DNA of 64,000 nucleotides from JANSWY01 sp965228955 (lineage in GTDB: Bacteria > Bacteroidota > Bacteroidia > Cytophagales > Cyclobacteriaceae), in assembly GCA_965228955.1 (NCBI GenBank), contig OZ245848.1:806001-870000 (forward strand), in the 5' to 3' direction. A program made the position numbers and the translations under genes. The notes beneath the pieces were generated by a model, which was not told the origin of the DNA, did no database searches, and saw only the letters and a program-made list of their open reading frames with translations. This document shows positions 53,191-61,835 of the stretch, piece after piece (position 1 is the first letter of the stretch; every line of letters begins with the position of its first letter).

Positions 53191-53769
53191 TTATTTGTTT
53201 CTTAAACCATCAACCAAACAATGAATCATTTCTTTCTCCAATTCCACTGGGTTGATATTTTTCTGTTTACTGTACCATGAATACAACCACCTCAAAGTGG
53301 AAAGAATTGAGAATAGCGCAATTTCCGGGTCTACCGGTGAGAAGTCTCCATCCTCAATGCATTGCTTAATTATGTTTTCAAATTGCTTTTCGTATTGATC
53401 TCGGAGTGATGTGAACTCTCTATGAGGTTCTTCATCAAGATGTACCCATTCATTGGTGATAAGGGAGATGGAATCAGTATGTTCGATTGCGAATCTCACG
53501 TGCATACTAATCAACTTTTCCAACTTGATAATTGATTTGTGGGAGGATCCATCTATTTCTTCCATACCCTCAGTAAAAAGGCGTGCCATGTTGAGAAGGA
53601 GTTCTTGAAAAATTTCTTGTTTGGAAGAGATGTGATTATAGAGACTTGCTGCTTCCATACCAACTTCTTGAGCGATATCTCTCATTGAAGTGGCTTTATA
53701 ACCCTTTTTTCTAAAGAGCCTTGCTGCGCAATCTTTTATAATCTCCCGTTTTGATTTCATCAACATCAT
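53191..53769 (-). CDS. TetR family regulator, probable repressor of the phenylacetate operon
   Basis: A 192-residue regulator; tandem ATGs at 53769 and 53766 and another at 53760 (MKSKREII) are possible starts. The HTH is GYKATSMRDIAQEVGMEAAS, then LYNHISSKQEIF, as in TetR proteins; the C-terminal ligand domain (about 70-190) is helical. It is located just upstream of paaE on the same strand with its own terminator, and both its own and the paaE upstream regions carry the same palindrome. PaaR in Thermus and others is TetR-type and responds to phenylacetyl-CoA; the same effector is likely here. Confidence 0.88.
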   Translation of the reverse strand: MMLMKSKREIIKDCAARLFRKKGYKATSMRDIAQEVGMEAASLYNHISSKQEIFQELLLNMARLFTEGMEEIDGSSHKSIIKLEKLISMHVRFAIEHTDSISLITNEWVHLDEEPHREFTSLRDQYEKQFENIIKQCIEDGDFSPVDPEIALFSILSTLRWLYSWYSKQKNINPVELEKEMIHCLVDGLRNK

Positions 53770-53806
53770 TTGAAAAGCAGACAAATATATAGTTAAATAA
53801 TTCTTA

Positions 53807-53824
53807 AACTAACAGTTGTTAGTT
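53807..53824. promoter_or_regulatory. TetR-type operator upstream of tetR
   Basis: AACTAACAGTTGTTAGTT has perfectly paired arms except for the central base, and differs by one base from the site before paaE. It lies 38 bases upstream of the tetR start and indicates autoregulation. Confidence 0.8.
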
Positions 53825-53934
53825 ATTTGTAATTCTTTGAAAATCTCAACAGGTCATAACTTATATCGTCGATTTGTCCTTTGAGGTTCTAGATTTTACT
53901 GAATTGACTAAATATGAGGACGAGTGGTTGCATG

Positions 53935-55359
53935 CTACTGCCACTTTACTTCCCAGATGTTATCTCCGGCAACTACGGTTGTGCTTTCGCATTTTGGAAA
54001 TCTTCTGATTCGAATAGTTTCCCCTTTAAATTCGAATAGCTCTTTATTGACTACATACCAATCATTGATTTTATGATATGCGACTATAATGTATTCTCCA
54101 GATTCCACATTTAGTTTGACCTTATTGGACTCTGGTGTCACAATCTCGATGGGCTTTGGTTTGAATGTTCCAGTTTTGAGTCGGGATAATATTCTCCCAC
54201 AATCAGGTACACCATAGCCTACATGGTTATTACCATAAGGATACAAGTTTCCTGATTGGGTAATAATTTCTTTGACCTCCAAGTTGGATAGTGTGCTGTC
54301 ATACTGCCAGATTCCAGCTGCCATTCCAGTTAATATTGGAGTGGAAAAGGAGGTGCCTCTACTTGCAAAACAAGTAATATCAGGTTTCATGTAGGGAAGA
54401 AACTCCGGGCCAATTGAACTGTAGTTCATACGATCTGTGATATTTAACTTACTGGCACCAACCGCTAATACATCTTTAGCATCTGCCGGGGTGTTTATAA
54501 TTTCCCATTTTGCAACATCACCTTCGTTTCCTGCTGCAACTACTATTAGCATTCCCTTTTCTTCAGCAGCAATTTGTACTGCTTTAGCAATAGCAGAACT
54601 TCCATCCATTTGGCTTGGTGAATAGTTTTCTTCTGGATTGTTGTAGCCATAAGTGTATCCAACTGAGGCATTGACCAACTTCACACCAAGACTATCAAGC
54701 CATTCAAGTGCCTGGACAAAGTACTCTTCTTCAATTCTCCTTTCACTTCCTCCATGATCTGTTCTGGCAAGATATATTGAAGAATGAGTGGCTAGACCTA
54801 GTTGCACATTCTTCTCTCGATTTACCCCTCCAAGCATTTCCCAAACATCAGTGCCGTGCTGATCATCCAGGTATTGATTTCCAGTGTATGGAGGTTCGTT
54901 TGGAGTTAGGTAGTCTTTGTATTCGATGACCAGGCTATCCTGAAAATATGTTTTTAAACTAGGGTGCTTATTAGCAGCTAAAAAGCCGCCATCAATAATC
55001 CCAACTTTTACTCCTTTGCCATTTAACCCTGCTTCAATAAATGCCTGACCATTTATCTGTTCCAATGCGAATCCCAATTTGTTAGCTCGAACTGAATTTC
55101 CGGTAGGAATTAAATATCCTGTTCTGGTTATTGCAGTTGCAAAGCCAGAGTTTTTAATCTTTGTTAACTCTTGATTAGAGAGCTCAATTGTAAATGCATG
55201 AAGCCAATTAGAATAAAAGCAAGGTTCGAATTCTGGAAATTGATTAATGAATTGGTTTTTACTTACATCGGGTTTTATGTAAACCCAATATTTCTTTTGG
55301 GATTGACTGAATCCATTTATTGATAACAAAAGCCATATAACACAAATCCAATACTTCAT
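53935..55359 (-). CDS. Secreted subtilisin-like serine peptidase (S8 family)
   Basis: A 474-residue exported peptidase (MKYWICVIWLLLSINGFSQS signal). The complete triad is D123 in GIIDGGF, H168 in QHGTDVWEMLGG and S337 in SRGTSFSTPILTGMAAG; the oxyanion Asn is in IVVAAGNEGD. A pro-region of about 90 residues precedes the domain. The C-terminal 80 residues (VKLNVESGEYIIVAYHK, ETIRIRRFP) are beta-rich but do not match a type 9 sorting domain. Transcribed alone, divergent from the aminopeptidase. Confidence 0.93.
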   Translation of the reverse strand: MKYWICVIWLLLSINGFSQSQKKYWVYIKPDVSKNQFINQFPEFEPCFYSNWLHAFTIELSNQELTKIKNSGFATAITRTGYLIPTGNSVRANKLGFALEQINGQAFIEAGLNGKGVKVGIIDGGFLAANKHPSLKTYFQDSLVIEYKDYLTPNEPPYTGNQYLDDQHGTDVWEMLGGVNREKNVQLGLATHSSIYLARTDHGGSERRIEEEYFVQALEWLDSLGVKLVNASVGYTYGYNNPEENYSPSQMDGSSAIAKAVQIAAEEKGMLIVVAAGNEGDVAKWEIINTPADAKDVLAVGASKLNITDRMNYSSIGPEFLPYMKPDITCFASRGTSFSTPILTGMAAGIWQYDSTLSNLEVKEIITQSGNLYPYGNNHVGYGVPDCGRILSRLKTGTFKPKPIEIVTPESNKVKLNVESGEYIIVAYHKINDWYVVNKELFEFKGETIRIRRFPKCESTTVVAGDNIWEVKWQ

Positions 55360-55453
55360 ATCAACCTAAGTCAGACTATTAAACGAAATTATTATAAAAT
55401 TGTGATCCCAAGTAGTATATTGAGTTCAATAATACAATAACCCTTAAATTAAC

Positions 55454-56743
55454 ATGAAGTACAGACCTATAGGAGCGGAATTATTCAATTTGAATAGAAA
55501 GAATTTTGTAGAGCAGTTGAAACCTAAATCTGTGGCTGTTTTCCATTCTAATGATATAATGCCAACTAATGCAGATGGTACCATGCCATTTAAGCAAAAT
55601 AGTAATTTGTTATATCTATCAGGCATTGACCAGGAAGAGACAGTATTGTTAATTGCTCCGGACTTTCCAGATCCTAATTTCAGAGAGGTGCTTTTTGTTA
55701 AAGAGACAAGCGAAGAAATTGCTATCTGGGAAGGTCATAAGTTCACGAAATCTGAAGCTACAGATGTTTCAGGAGTGAAGAATGTAAGATGGGTAAGTGA
55801 ATTTGAAAAAGTACTCTCAACAATATTGGCAGAATCAGACAATATCTATCTGGACCTAAATGAACATATTCGAAGTGCCAATGAGGTAGAGACCAGAACA
55901 GAACGATTCTTTAAATGGTGCAAAGGGCAATACCCGCTGTATAATTACGAAAGATCATTTCCAATTCTGATGAACTTGAGAATGGTGAAATCACAACGAG
56001 AAGTGGATATGATCCAGCATGCTTGCGATATCACAGAGAAAGGGTTTAGGAGAATATTGGATGCTGTCAATCCTGGAGTATGGGAATATGAGATTGAGGC
56101 AGAGTACATGCATGAGTTTTTAATCAATCGCTCAAGAGGTTTTGCCTATACACCAATTGTTGCATCCGGAGCTAACGCTTGCGTTTTGCATTACATTGAA
56201 AATAATCAACAATGCAAAGACGGTGATTTAATCCTAATGGACGTAGGTGCGGAATATGCCAACTACAATGCGGATATGACAAGAACAATTCCTGTAGGAG
56301 GTAGATTTAATACGAGACAATTGGATATCTATAACGCTGTTCTTAGAGTCAAAACAAAGGCTACTGAACTTCTTAGACCTGGTACAACTATTACCGAATA
56401 TCATAAGGAAGTTGGATTAATGATGCAAAGTGAATTGTTGGAACTAGGTTTGATCGATAAGACTGATGTCAAAAACCAGGACCCAAACTGGCCTGCTTAT
56501 AAAAAGTACTTTATGCACGGAACGTCGCACCATTTAGGATTAGATGTTCATGATGTGGGAAGCTTTCATAGTGAATTAAGTGTTGGCAATGTATTTACTG
56601 TTGAGCCAGGAATTTACATCAGAGAAGAAGGAATTGGCATTCGATTAGAAGATAACATCTTAATCACCGAAGATGGTCATCATAATTTGATGAGAAACAT
56701 CCCTATTCATGCTGAAGAGATTGAAGATTTGATGAATAAATGA
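55454..56743 (+). CDS. pepP: Aminopeptidase P family protein (M24B, Xaa-Pro aminopeptidase)
   Basis: A 429-residue cytoplasmic enzyme that removes N-terminal residues preceding proline. The N-terminal creatinase-like domain (FKQNSNLLYLSGI) precedes the pita-bread fold. Metal ligands are seen in LMDVGAEYANYNADMTRTIP (two Asp), MHGTSHHLGLDVHDVG (His), TVEPGIYI (Glu) and IGIRLEDNILIT (Glu), all five in order. First of three tightly packed genes; the next start overlaps its stop by 4 bases. Confidence 0.94.
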   Translation: MKYRPIGAELFNLNRKNFVEQLKPKSVAVFHSNDIMPTNADGTMPFKQNSNLLYLSGIDQEETVLLIAPDFPDPNFREVLFVKETSEEIAIWEGHKFTKSEATDVSGVKNVRWVSEFEKVLSTILAESDNIYLDLNEHIRSANEVETRTERFFKWCKGQYPLYNYERSFPILMNLRMVKSQREVDMIQHACDITEKGFRRILDAVNPGVWEYEIEAEYMHEFLINRSRGFAYTPIVASGANACVLHYIENNQQCKDGDLILMDVGAEYANYNADMTRTIPVGGRFNTRQLDIYNAVLRVKTKATELLRPGTTITEYHKEVGLMMQSELLELGLIDKTDVKNQDPNWPAYKKYFMHGTSHHLGLDVHDVGSFHSELSVGNVFTVEPGIYIREEGIGIRLEDNILITEDGHHNLMRNIPIHAEEIEDLMNK

Positions 56744-57180
56744 TCAATATTCGTAAGGGATCGATAGAGGAGGTTGTAGAGATTTCTAATAAGATCCCTG
56801 AATTCCATAATCCATATCGAGCAGAGGATTATCAAGCGAAATTTAATACCAAGCACATTATACTGGTAGCCGAGATGAATAACCAATTGGTTGGTTTCAA
56901 ATGCGGCTATGAAAGAGATGCTTCCACCGGTAAATTCTATAGTTGGATGGGTGGAGTATTGCCTGAATTCCGTAAGTCCGGTGTAGCCAGAGATTTATTG
57001 ATTGCAATGGAGGCATGGTGCGTAAATGAAGGATATAAAATTTTGGAATTCAAGACATTAAATGAACACAAATCCATGCTTATTTTTTCATTGAAGTATG
57101 GTTTTGAAATAACAGAGGTGATCAATTCACCCAAAGACCCAAGAAAAAGAATTGTATTACAAAAACAACTTAAACCATGA
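56740..57180 (+). CDS. GNAT family N-acetyltransferase
   Basis: A 146-residue acetyltransferase with SYSWMGGVLPEFRKSGVARD-like motif A (here RKSGVA for the Q/RxxGxG/A loop) and GYKILEFKTLNEHKSMLIFS for motif B. It is encoded between aminopeptidase P and RidA with 4-base overlaps on both sides, so the three are translationally coupled. The substrate is unknown; a link to amino-acid or peptide turnover is inferred only from neighbours. Confidence 0.87.
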   Translation: MINIRKGSIEEVVEISNKIPEFHNPYRAEDYQAKFNTKHIILVAEMNNQLVGFKCGYERDASTGKFYSWMGGVLPEFRKSGVARDLLIAMEAWCVNEGYKILEFKTLNEHKSMLIFSLKYGFEITEVINSPKDPRKRIVLQKQLKP

Positions 57181-57590
57181 GTGTATTTAATGCTGACAAA
57201 GCTCCAGACCCAGTTGGACTCTATCCACATGCCCGACAAGTGGGTGAGCTTCTATTTTTATCTGGAGTAGGACCAAGAGAAAAAGGATCTAAAAAGATTC
57301 CAGGTGTTGAATTAGATGATAATGGAAATATTGTGAGCTATGATATTGAAGCTCAGTGCCATTCGGTATTTAATAATGTTAGGGCTATTTTGGAAGCTTC
57401 CGATGCAAGTTGGGATGATTTGGTAGATGTGACCGTTTTTCTTACAAATATGAAAGATGATTTTGCTACTTACAATCGAATCTATGCGGAGTATTTTGCA
57501 TCTAATCAACCTTGTCGAACAACCGTTGAAGTGAACTCACTTCCAACACCGATTGCTATAGAATTAAAATGTATTGCCGTTGTAGGCTAG
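57177..57590 (+). CDS. RidA (YjgF/YER057c/UK114) family protein
   Basis: A 137-residue RidA-fold protein. The active-site Arg is in CRTTVEVNSLPTPIAIELKC, with the trimer-pocket Glu in IELK and the early LFLSGVGP turn. RidA hydrolyses reactive enamine/imine intermediates. Members with GVGPR..KKIPGVELDDNGN resemble 2-aminomuconate deaminase-type sequences, so a role in tryptophan or aromatic breakdown is possible, but no kynurenine genes are seen here. Confidence 0.87.
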   Translation: MSVFNADKAPDPVGLYPHARQVGELLFLSGVGPREKGSKKIPGVELDDNGNIVSYDIEAQCHSVFNNVRAILEASDASWDDLVDVTVFLTNMKDDFATYNRIYAEYFASNQPCRTTVEVNSLPTPIAIELKCIAVVG

Positions 57591-57661
57591 AATTTATAGG
57601 GCTAAAGTCTTAAAGAATCTGAATTTCAATTAACTTAGCCCAAAATGTTTGCAAACTAAGA

Positions 57662-58318
57662 ATGGAGTATAATACTGATAAAGTCGATCTAAAATTGAGA
57701 GAATACGGAAGGAATGTCCAGAAGCTGGTTGATCATATTGTAAAACTAGAGGACAAGGAGACGAGAAACAGACAGGCCGCTACACTTGTGGAATTAATGA
57801 AACAAATTAATCCAAACGTAAAGGAAGGCCCTGAATATGAACAGAAAGTTTGGGATGACTTGTTTATCATATCAGATTTTCAACTTGATGTAGAAAGCCC
57901 GTATCCTATTCCTGATAAGACCATTCTAGGTAGAAGACCAGAGATTGTGAAATACAACTCTAACAATATCCGATACAAGCACTACGGTCGCAACATGGAG
58001 CTATTGGTTCAAAGAGCAATTGAAACTGAGGATCCTGAAGAAAAAGAGGCTGCTATTGTGCATGTAGGTAAATTAATGAAGACATTTTTCAATGTTTGGA
58101 ATAAGGACAATATCGATGATGATTTGATTCTTGCAAACATTAAAGAATTATCAAAAGGGAAATTGAAAATTGATGCTGAAAAAGTGAAGGAACTTGGATT
58201 GTTTGAAGTTTCTATTCCTCAGCAAAAAGGCCCTGGAGATGGAGGAAGAGACAACAAAGACCACAAAAACCGAAATAGAAAACGAAGAAATAACAACCAA
58301 AAACGAAGAAGAAACTAA
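57662..58318 (+). CDS. DUF4290 domain protein
   Basis: A 218-residue protein matching, from memory, the DUF4290 family that in many Bacteroidota precedes murA. Characteristic features are MEYNTDKVDLKLREYGRN, YNSNNIRYKHYGRNMELLV and KTFFNVWNKDNIDDDLIL. The last 30 residues are a basic Arg/Asn/Lys-rich tail (NRNRKRRNNNQKRRRN), possibly RNA- or DNA-binding. Its stop is immediately adjacent to the murA start (58318/58319), implying coupling. Function unknown, but linkage suggests a cell-wall role. Confidence 0.87.
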   Translation: MEYNTDKVDLKLREYGRNVQKLVDHIVKLEDKETRNRQAATLVELMKQINPNVKEGPEYEQKVWDDLFIISDFQLDVESPYPIPDKTILGRRPEIVKYNSNNIRYKHYGRNMELLVQRAIETEDPEEKEAAIVHVGKLMKTFFNVWNKDNIDDDLILANIKELSKGKLKIDAEKVKELGLFEVSIPQQKGPGDGGRDNKDHKNRNRKRRNNNQKRRRN

Positions 58319-59626
58319 ATGTCATCCTTCCGTGTAAGAGGAGGGGCCAAGTTGAAAGGAGAAATTGTTCCGCAGGGAGCAAAAAATGAGGCCCTTCAAA
58401 TTATTTCTGCAGTATTATTAACGCAGGAACCTGTCCATATCAAGAAAATTCCTAACATCCGTGATGTCAATTTACTTATTGAGTTATTGGCAGACTTTGG
58501 AGTTCAAATAGAAAAAACCGGAGAAGAGTCAGTTCGGTTCTCAGCTAAAGATGTGAATTTAGATTTTCTCGAATCAGAAGATTTTAGAAATAAAGCTGCT
58601 GGTCTCAGAGGATCAATCATGATACTAGGTCCACTTTTAGGTCGCTTTGGAAAAGGTAAGATGCCTAAACCAGGAGGTGATAAAATTGGTCGAAGAAGAG
58701 TTGATACTCACTTCACTGGATTTGAAAAGTTAGGAGCAAAGTTTAAATACAGCACAAAAGCAAGTTTTTATACTGTAGAAGCCAAGAAGCTAAAAGGTAC
58801 TTACATGCACCTTGATGAAGCTTCGGTAACAGGTACAGCAAACATTATAATGGCAGCTGTATTAGCTGAAGGAACAACAACCATATACAATGCAGCATGT
58901 GAGCCTTACATTCAGCAACTGTGCAGAATGTTAGTAAGCATGGGTGCCAAAATAGAAGGAGTTGGTTCTAATTTGTTGAAAATTGAAGGTGTTGAAGCTC
59001 TTGGTGGAACAGAGCACACCATGCTACCAGATATGATTGAGATAGGCTCTTTCATTGGTATGGCAGCAATGACTCAATCAGAAATTACCATTAAGGATGC
59101 CCGAATAGATCAATTAGGATTAATTCCGGAAACATTTCAGAGGCTTGGAATAAAAATGGAGTTTAGAGGTGATGATATCTTCATTCCAGAGCAGAAGCAT
59201 TATGAAATTGAGTCTTTCATAGATGGATCAATATTGACAATTGCTGATGCGATCTGGCCTGGGTTTACTCCTGATCTACTGAGTATTGCTCTTGTTACAG
59301 CTACTCAGGCAAAAGGAACAGTTTTGATTCATCAAAAGATGTTTGAAAGTAGATTGTTCTTTGTAGATAAACTGATTGACATGGGAGCACAAATCATACT
59401 TTGTGATCCACATAGAGCTACTGTTATTGGTTTGGATAGAAAATTCCCATTAAGAGGAATACAGATGACTTCACCTGATATTAGAGCGGGAGTTTCACTT
59501 CTTATTGCAGCTCTTTCTGCGGAAGGTGAAAGCACGATACATAATGTTGAGCAAATTGATCGTGGTTATCAGTTTATTGATAAAAGATTGAAAGCTTTAG
59601 GTGCAGATATTGAACGATTTGGTTAA
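58319..59626 (+). CDS. murA: MurA, UDP-N-acetylglucosamine 1-carboxyvinyltransferase, with Asp in place of the catalytic Cys
   Basis: A 435-residue enzyme that transfers enolpyruvate to UDP-GlcNAc in the first step of peptidoglycan synthesis. The UDP-GlcNAc-binding K22-N23 (PQGAKNEAL), the loop LPGG-like MPKPGGDKIGRRRVDTH, and MEIGSFIG/late SPDIRAGVSLLIAAL are present. At the position of E. coli C115 in GGCxIG there is Asp (D121, GAT at 58679-58681). Cys-to-Asp is known to keep activity and to block covalent inactivation by fosfomycin (as in Mycobacterium and Chlamydia). Coupled to DUF4290. Confidence 0.95.
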   Translation: MSSFRVRGGAKLKGEIVPQGAKNEALQIISAVLLTQEPVHIKKIPNIRDVNLLIELLADFGVQIEKTGEESVRFSAKDVNLDFLESEDFRNKAAGLRGSIMILGPLLGRFGKGKMPKPGGDKIGRRRVDTHFTGFEKLGAKFKYSTKASFYTVEAKKLKGTYMHLDEASVTGTANIIMAAVLAEGTTTIYNAACEPYIQQLCRMLVSMGAKIEGVGSNLLKIEGVEALGGTEHTMLPDMIEIGSFIGMAAMTQSEITIKDARIDQLGLIPETFQRLGIKMEFRGDDIFIPEQKHYEIESFIDGSILTIADAIWPGFTPDLLSIALVTATQAKGTVLIHQKMFESRLFFVDKLIDMGAQIILCDPHRATVIGLDRKFPLRGIQMTSPDIRAGVSLLIAALSAEGESTIHNVEQIDRGYQFIDKRLKALGADIERFG

Positions 59627-59675
59627 GAAAAATCGTTTTAATAGTGTAAATTAAGTTCATCATAAATCCACTATC

Positions 59676-59948
59676 ATGAGTACAGATTCAAAAGGTCAAG
59701 TAGAAAGTATCCTAAAAGAGCTTGGTAAGAAAATTGATCAATTAATTGCTGAAGCAAAGGATGCAAAAGACGATATCAGAGATGACCTGGAAGATAAAAT
59801 CCAGGAGTTAAAAGAAAAGCGCGATACTCTTGAAGATGACTTCAAGGAGTATAAGGACAAAGGCAAAGACAAATGGGATGAAGCAAAACCTCATTTCGCC
59901 TCAGCCTTTGACGAACTAAAAAATGCAATGGAGAAGCTGTTTAAATAA
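59676..59948 (+). CDS. Small acidic/basic coiled-coil protein (90 aa)
   Basis: A highly charged helical protein (KDAKDDIRDDLEDKIQELKE, KRDTLEDDFKEYKDKGKDKW) likely to form a long helix pair, ending with an amphipathic helix (FASAFDELKNAMEKLFK). No signal peptide. Similar small coiled-coil proteins of unknown role are found in Bacteroidota; some are stress-linked. The stop codon lies in the loop of its own terminator. Confidence 0.72.
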   Translation: MSTDSKGQVESILKELGKKIDQLIAEAKDAKDDIRDDLEDKIQELKEKRDTLEDDFKEYKDKGKDKWDEAKPHFASAFDELKNAMEKLFK

Positions 59949-59957
59949 CAGCTTTTT
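59934..59957 (+). terminator. Rho-independent terminator overlapping a stop codon
   Basis: AAGCTGTT (59934-59941) and AACAGCTT (59947-59954) pair around a 5-base loop, followed by TTTTTTATT. The TAA stop codon (59946-59948) lies at the loop and first bases of the 3' arm, so the terminator begins within the coding sequence. Confidence 0.8.
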
Positions 59958-60087
59958 TTATTCCACTTTATCTTCTCTTCGAAAACTGATTCATGTCAGT
60001 ATTTCAAAAGCGATAGTTCCCAAAATTCGCGCCATGGTTCTTGGTTACAACAATAATGTCTAAATTTGCAGCCCGAAATTAATATTT

Positions 60088-60726
60088 ATGAAGAACCCGG
60101 TAATCGTATTTGGATTTAATGGTGTAGCTAAAGCTTCAATGGAAATTTTCAATAGTCACAATATTGAAGTCTATGGATTTCTAAGTGATGATAAAGATTC
60201 TCACGGCAAAGAAGTGGGAGAAGTGACTGTATTGGGAGATCCAAAAGATGATGGTTTCCTGAAGCTAATCGGTAAGAAATGTGAGGCTTTTGTAGCTACG
60301 GATAGCAACGAAGAGAGAAAAGAGCAGGTGAAGATGCTTAATGAGCGCAGAAAAGTTATGCCTACAAATGCTGTTCATGCTGAAGCTACGATCAGTAAAA
60401 CTGCTCATATAGGGCATGGAAACTTTATTAATGCAGGAGCTTTTCTTGGTGCTGAAGCGGAAGTGAAAAGTCACTGTCTGATACATTCCAGAGCTGTTCT
60501 TGATCATGGAGTTACAGTAGAAGATTATGTGCAAGTTGGAGCAGGCTCAATTCTGAATAGTGAAGTTGAAGTAGGAGAAGGAGCATTTATTGGGTCTGGA
60601 GTAACTGTGGTTTCTGGAGTTAAGATAGGGAAAAATGCTAGGGTAGGAGCTGGTTCGGTTGTAATCAGTAATGTAGAAGATGGTGAAACTGTCTTCGGTA
60701 ATCCTGCTGTAGCGGTGAAGAAATAA
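60088..60726 (+). CDS. NeuD/PglD-like sugar O-acyltransferase (hexapeptide repeat)
   Basis: A 212-residue protein. The N-terminal Rossmann-like half (VIVFGFNGVAKASMEIFNSH, VTVLGDPKDD) matches the NeuD/PglD family that acylates nucleotide sugars. The C-terminal left-handed beta-helix has hexapeptide turns VEDYVQVGAGSI, GEGAFIGSGVTVVSGVKIG and ARVGAGSVVISNVEDG. HGNFINAG and CLIHSRAVLDHG carry the possible catalytic His. Substrate unknown; no sugar-biosynthesis genes adjoin. Confidence 0.85.
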   Translation: MKNPVIVFGFNGVAKASMEIFNSHNIEVYGFLSDDKDSHGKEVGEVTVLGDPKDDGFLKLIGKKCEAFVATDSNEERKEQVKMLNERRKVMPTNAVHAEATISKTAHIGHGNFINAGAFLGAEAEVKSHCLIHSRAVLDHGVTVEDYVQVGAGSILNSEVEVGEGAFIGSGVTVVSGVKIGKNARVGAGSVVISNVEDGETVFGNPAVAVKK

Positions 60727-60733
60727 TTCTTTA

Positions 60734-60775
60734 GAACAAAGAACAAAGAACAAAGAACAAAGAACAAAGAACAAA
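60734..60775. repeat. Six tandem copies of the 7-mer GAACAAA
   Basis: GAACAAA is repeated six times without error in the spacer after the acyltransferase stop, followed by GAAATTT. It starts five bases after the TAA. Such 7-mer arrays are prone to slippage. Confidence 0.9.
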
Positions 60776-60868
60776 GAAATTTCACAACGGCAGGTCTTTT
60801 GTCTTTGATCTTTTATCTAACATCTAAAAATAAACACCCAGCTTGAAACTGGGCTAACGTTTAAGACA

Positions 60869-61822
60869 ATGAAATACAACGTATTACTTTATTACTGCTA
60901 TTCTAAAATTGAAAACCCTGAAGAATACAGGGAGCAACATCACCTTTTTTGTTTAGAGCATAATTTAAAAGGGAGAATCATCATCGCTGAGGAAGGGCTC
61001 AATGGAACCGTTTCTGGTGCTCCGGAAGATACTCAAGCATATATGGATTACATCCATGGTGATGGCAGGTTTGATCACTGCGAATTCAAAATTGACCAAT
61101 CAGATGAGCATGCTTTCGCTAAGCTTCATGTGAGGGTAAAACCTGAGATTGTTCATTCCAGTCTACATCATATTGATCCCAATGTGAAAACTGGTGCTTA
61201 TGTGGAACCAGAGGAGTTCAAAAAGATTCTAAAAGAAGAGTCGGATGACGTGGTAATTTTGGATGTCAGATCTAATTACGAGCACGAGGTTGGCCGATTT
61301 AAGAATGCTGTTACCCTGGATATTGATAATTTTAGGGATTTTCCTGCTAAAGTTGGGGAATTAGAGCAGTATAAAGACAAAAAGGTAATAACTTACTGTA
61401 CAGGAGGAATTAAGTGTGAGAAAGCAAGTGCCTATTTATTAGAGCAAGGTTTTGACAATGTACATCAGCTGCACGGCGGAATTATCAAATACGGGTTAGA
61501 GGCAGATGGAGAAGATTTTGAAGGGAAATGCTATGTTTTTGATAATCGCGTAGTTCACGAAGTAAACACAGTGAATCCAACTGTTGTGTCTAAATGCTAT
61601 GTTACAGGTGAGCCATCAGATCGAATGGTAAACTGTGCAAATCCTCATTGTAATATACATGTACCAATGTCGGAGGAAGGGGCGAAAATTTACAATGGAT
61701 GCTGTTCTGAAGAGTGCATGAATAATCCGGATTCCAGACCTTATGATGGATCTGGGTATTATTCTAAGGAAAGCAATGGTTACAACCCTTATAAGGGTTG
61801 GAAACGAAAATATACGGAATAA
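60869..61822 (+). CDS. trhO: TrhO: rhodanese-type tRNA uridine(34) hydroxylase (YceA family)
   Basis: A 317-residue protein that with O2 converts tRNA U34 to 5-hydroxyuridine. The N-terminal UPF0176 domain (YCYSKIENPEEYREQHHLFC, RIIIAEEGLNGTVSGAPED) precedes a rhodanese domain with active-site Cys in TYCTGGIKCEKASAYLL. The C-terminal Cys/His-rich end (CYVTGEPSDRMVNCANPHCN, CCSEEC) is typical of the family and may bind metal. The next gene starts 13 bases downstream. Confidence 0.93.
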   Translation: MKYNVLLYYCYSKIENPEEYREQHHLFCLEHNLKGRIIIAEEGLNGTVSGAPEDTQAYMDYIHGDGRFDHCEFKIDQSDEHAFAKLHVRVKPEIVHSSLHHIDPNVKTGAYVEPEEFKKILKEESDDVVILDVRSNYEHEVGRFKNAVTLDIDNFRDFPAKVGELEQYKDKKVITYCTGGIKCEKASAYLLEQGFDNVHQLHGGIIKYGLEADGEDFEGKCYVFDNRVVHEVNTVNPTVVSKCYVTGEPSDRMVNCANPHCNIHVPMSEEGAKIYNGCCSEECMNNPDSRPYDGSGYYSKESNGYNPYKGWKRKYTE

Positions 61823-61835
61823 CACAACAATCTAA

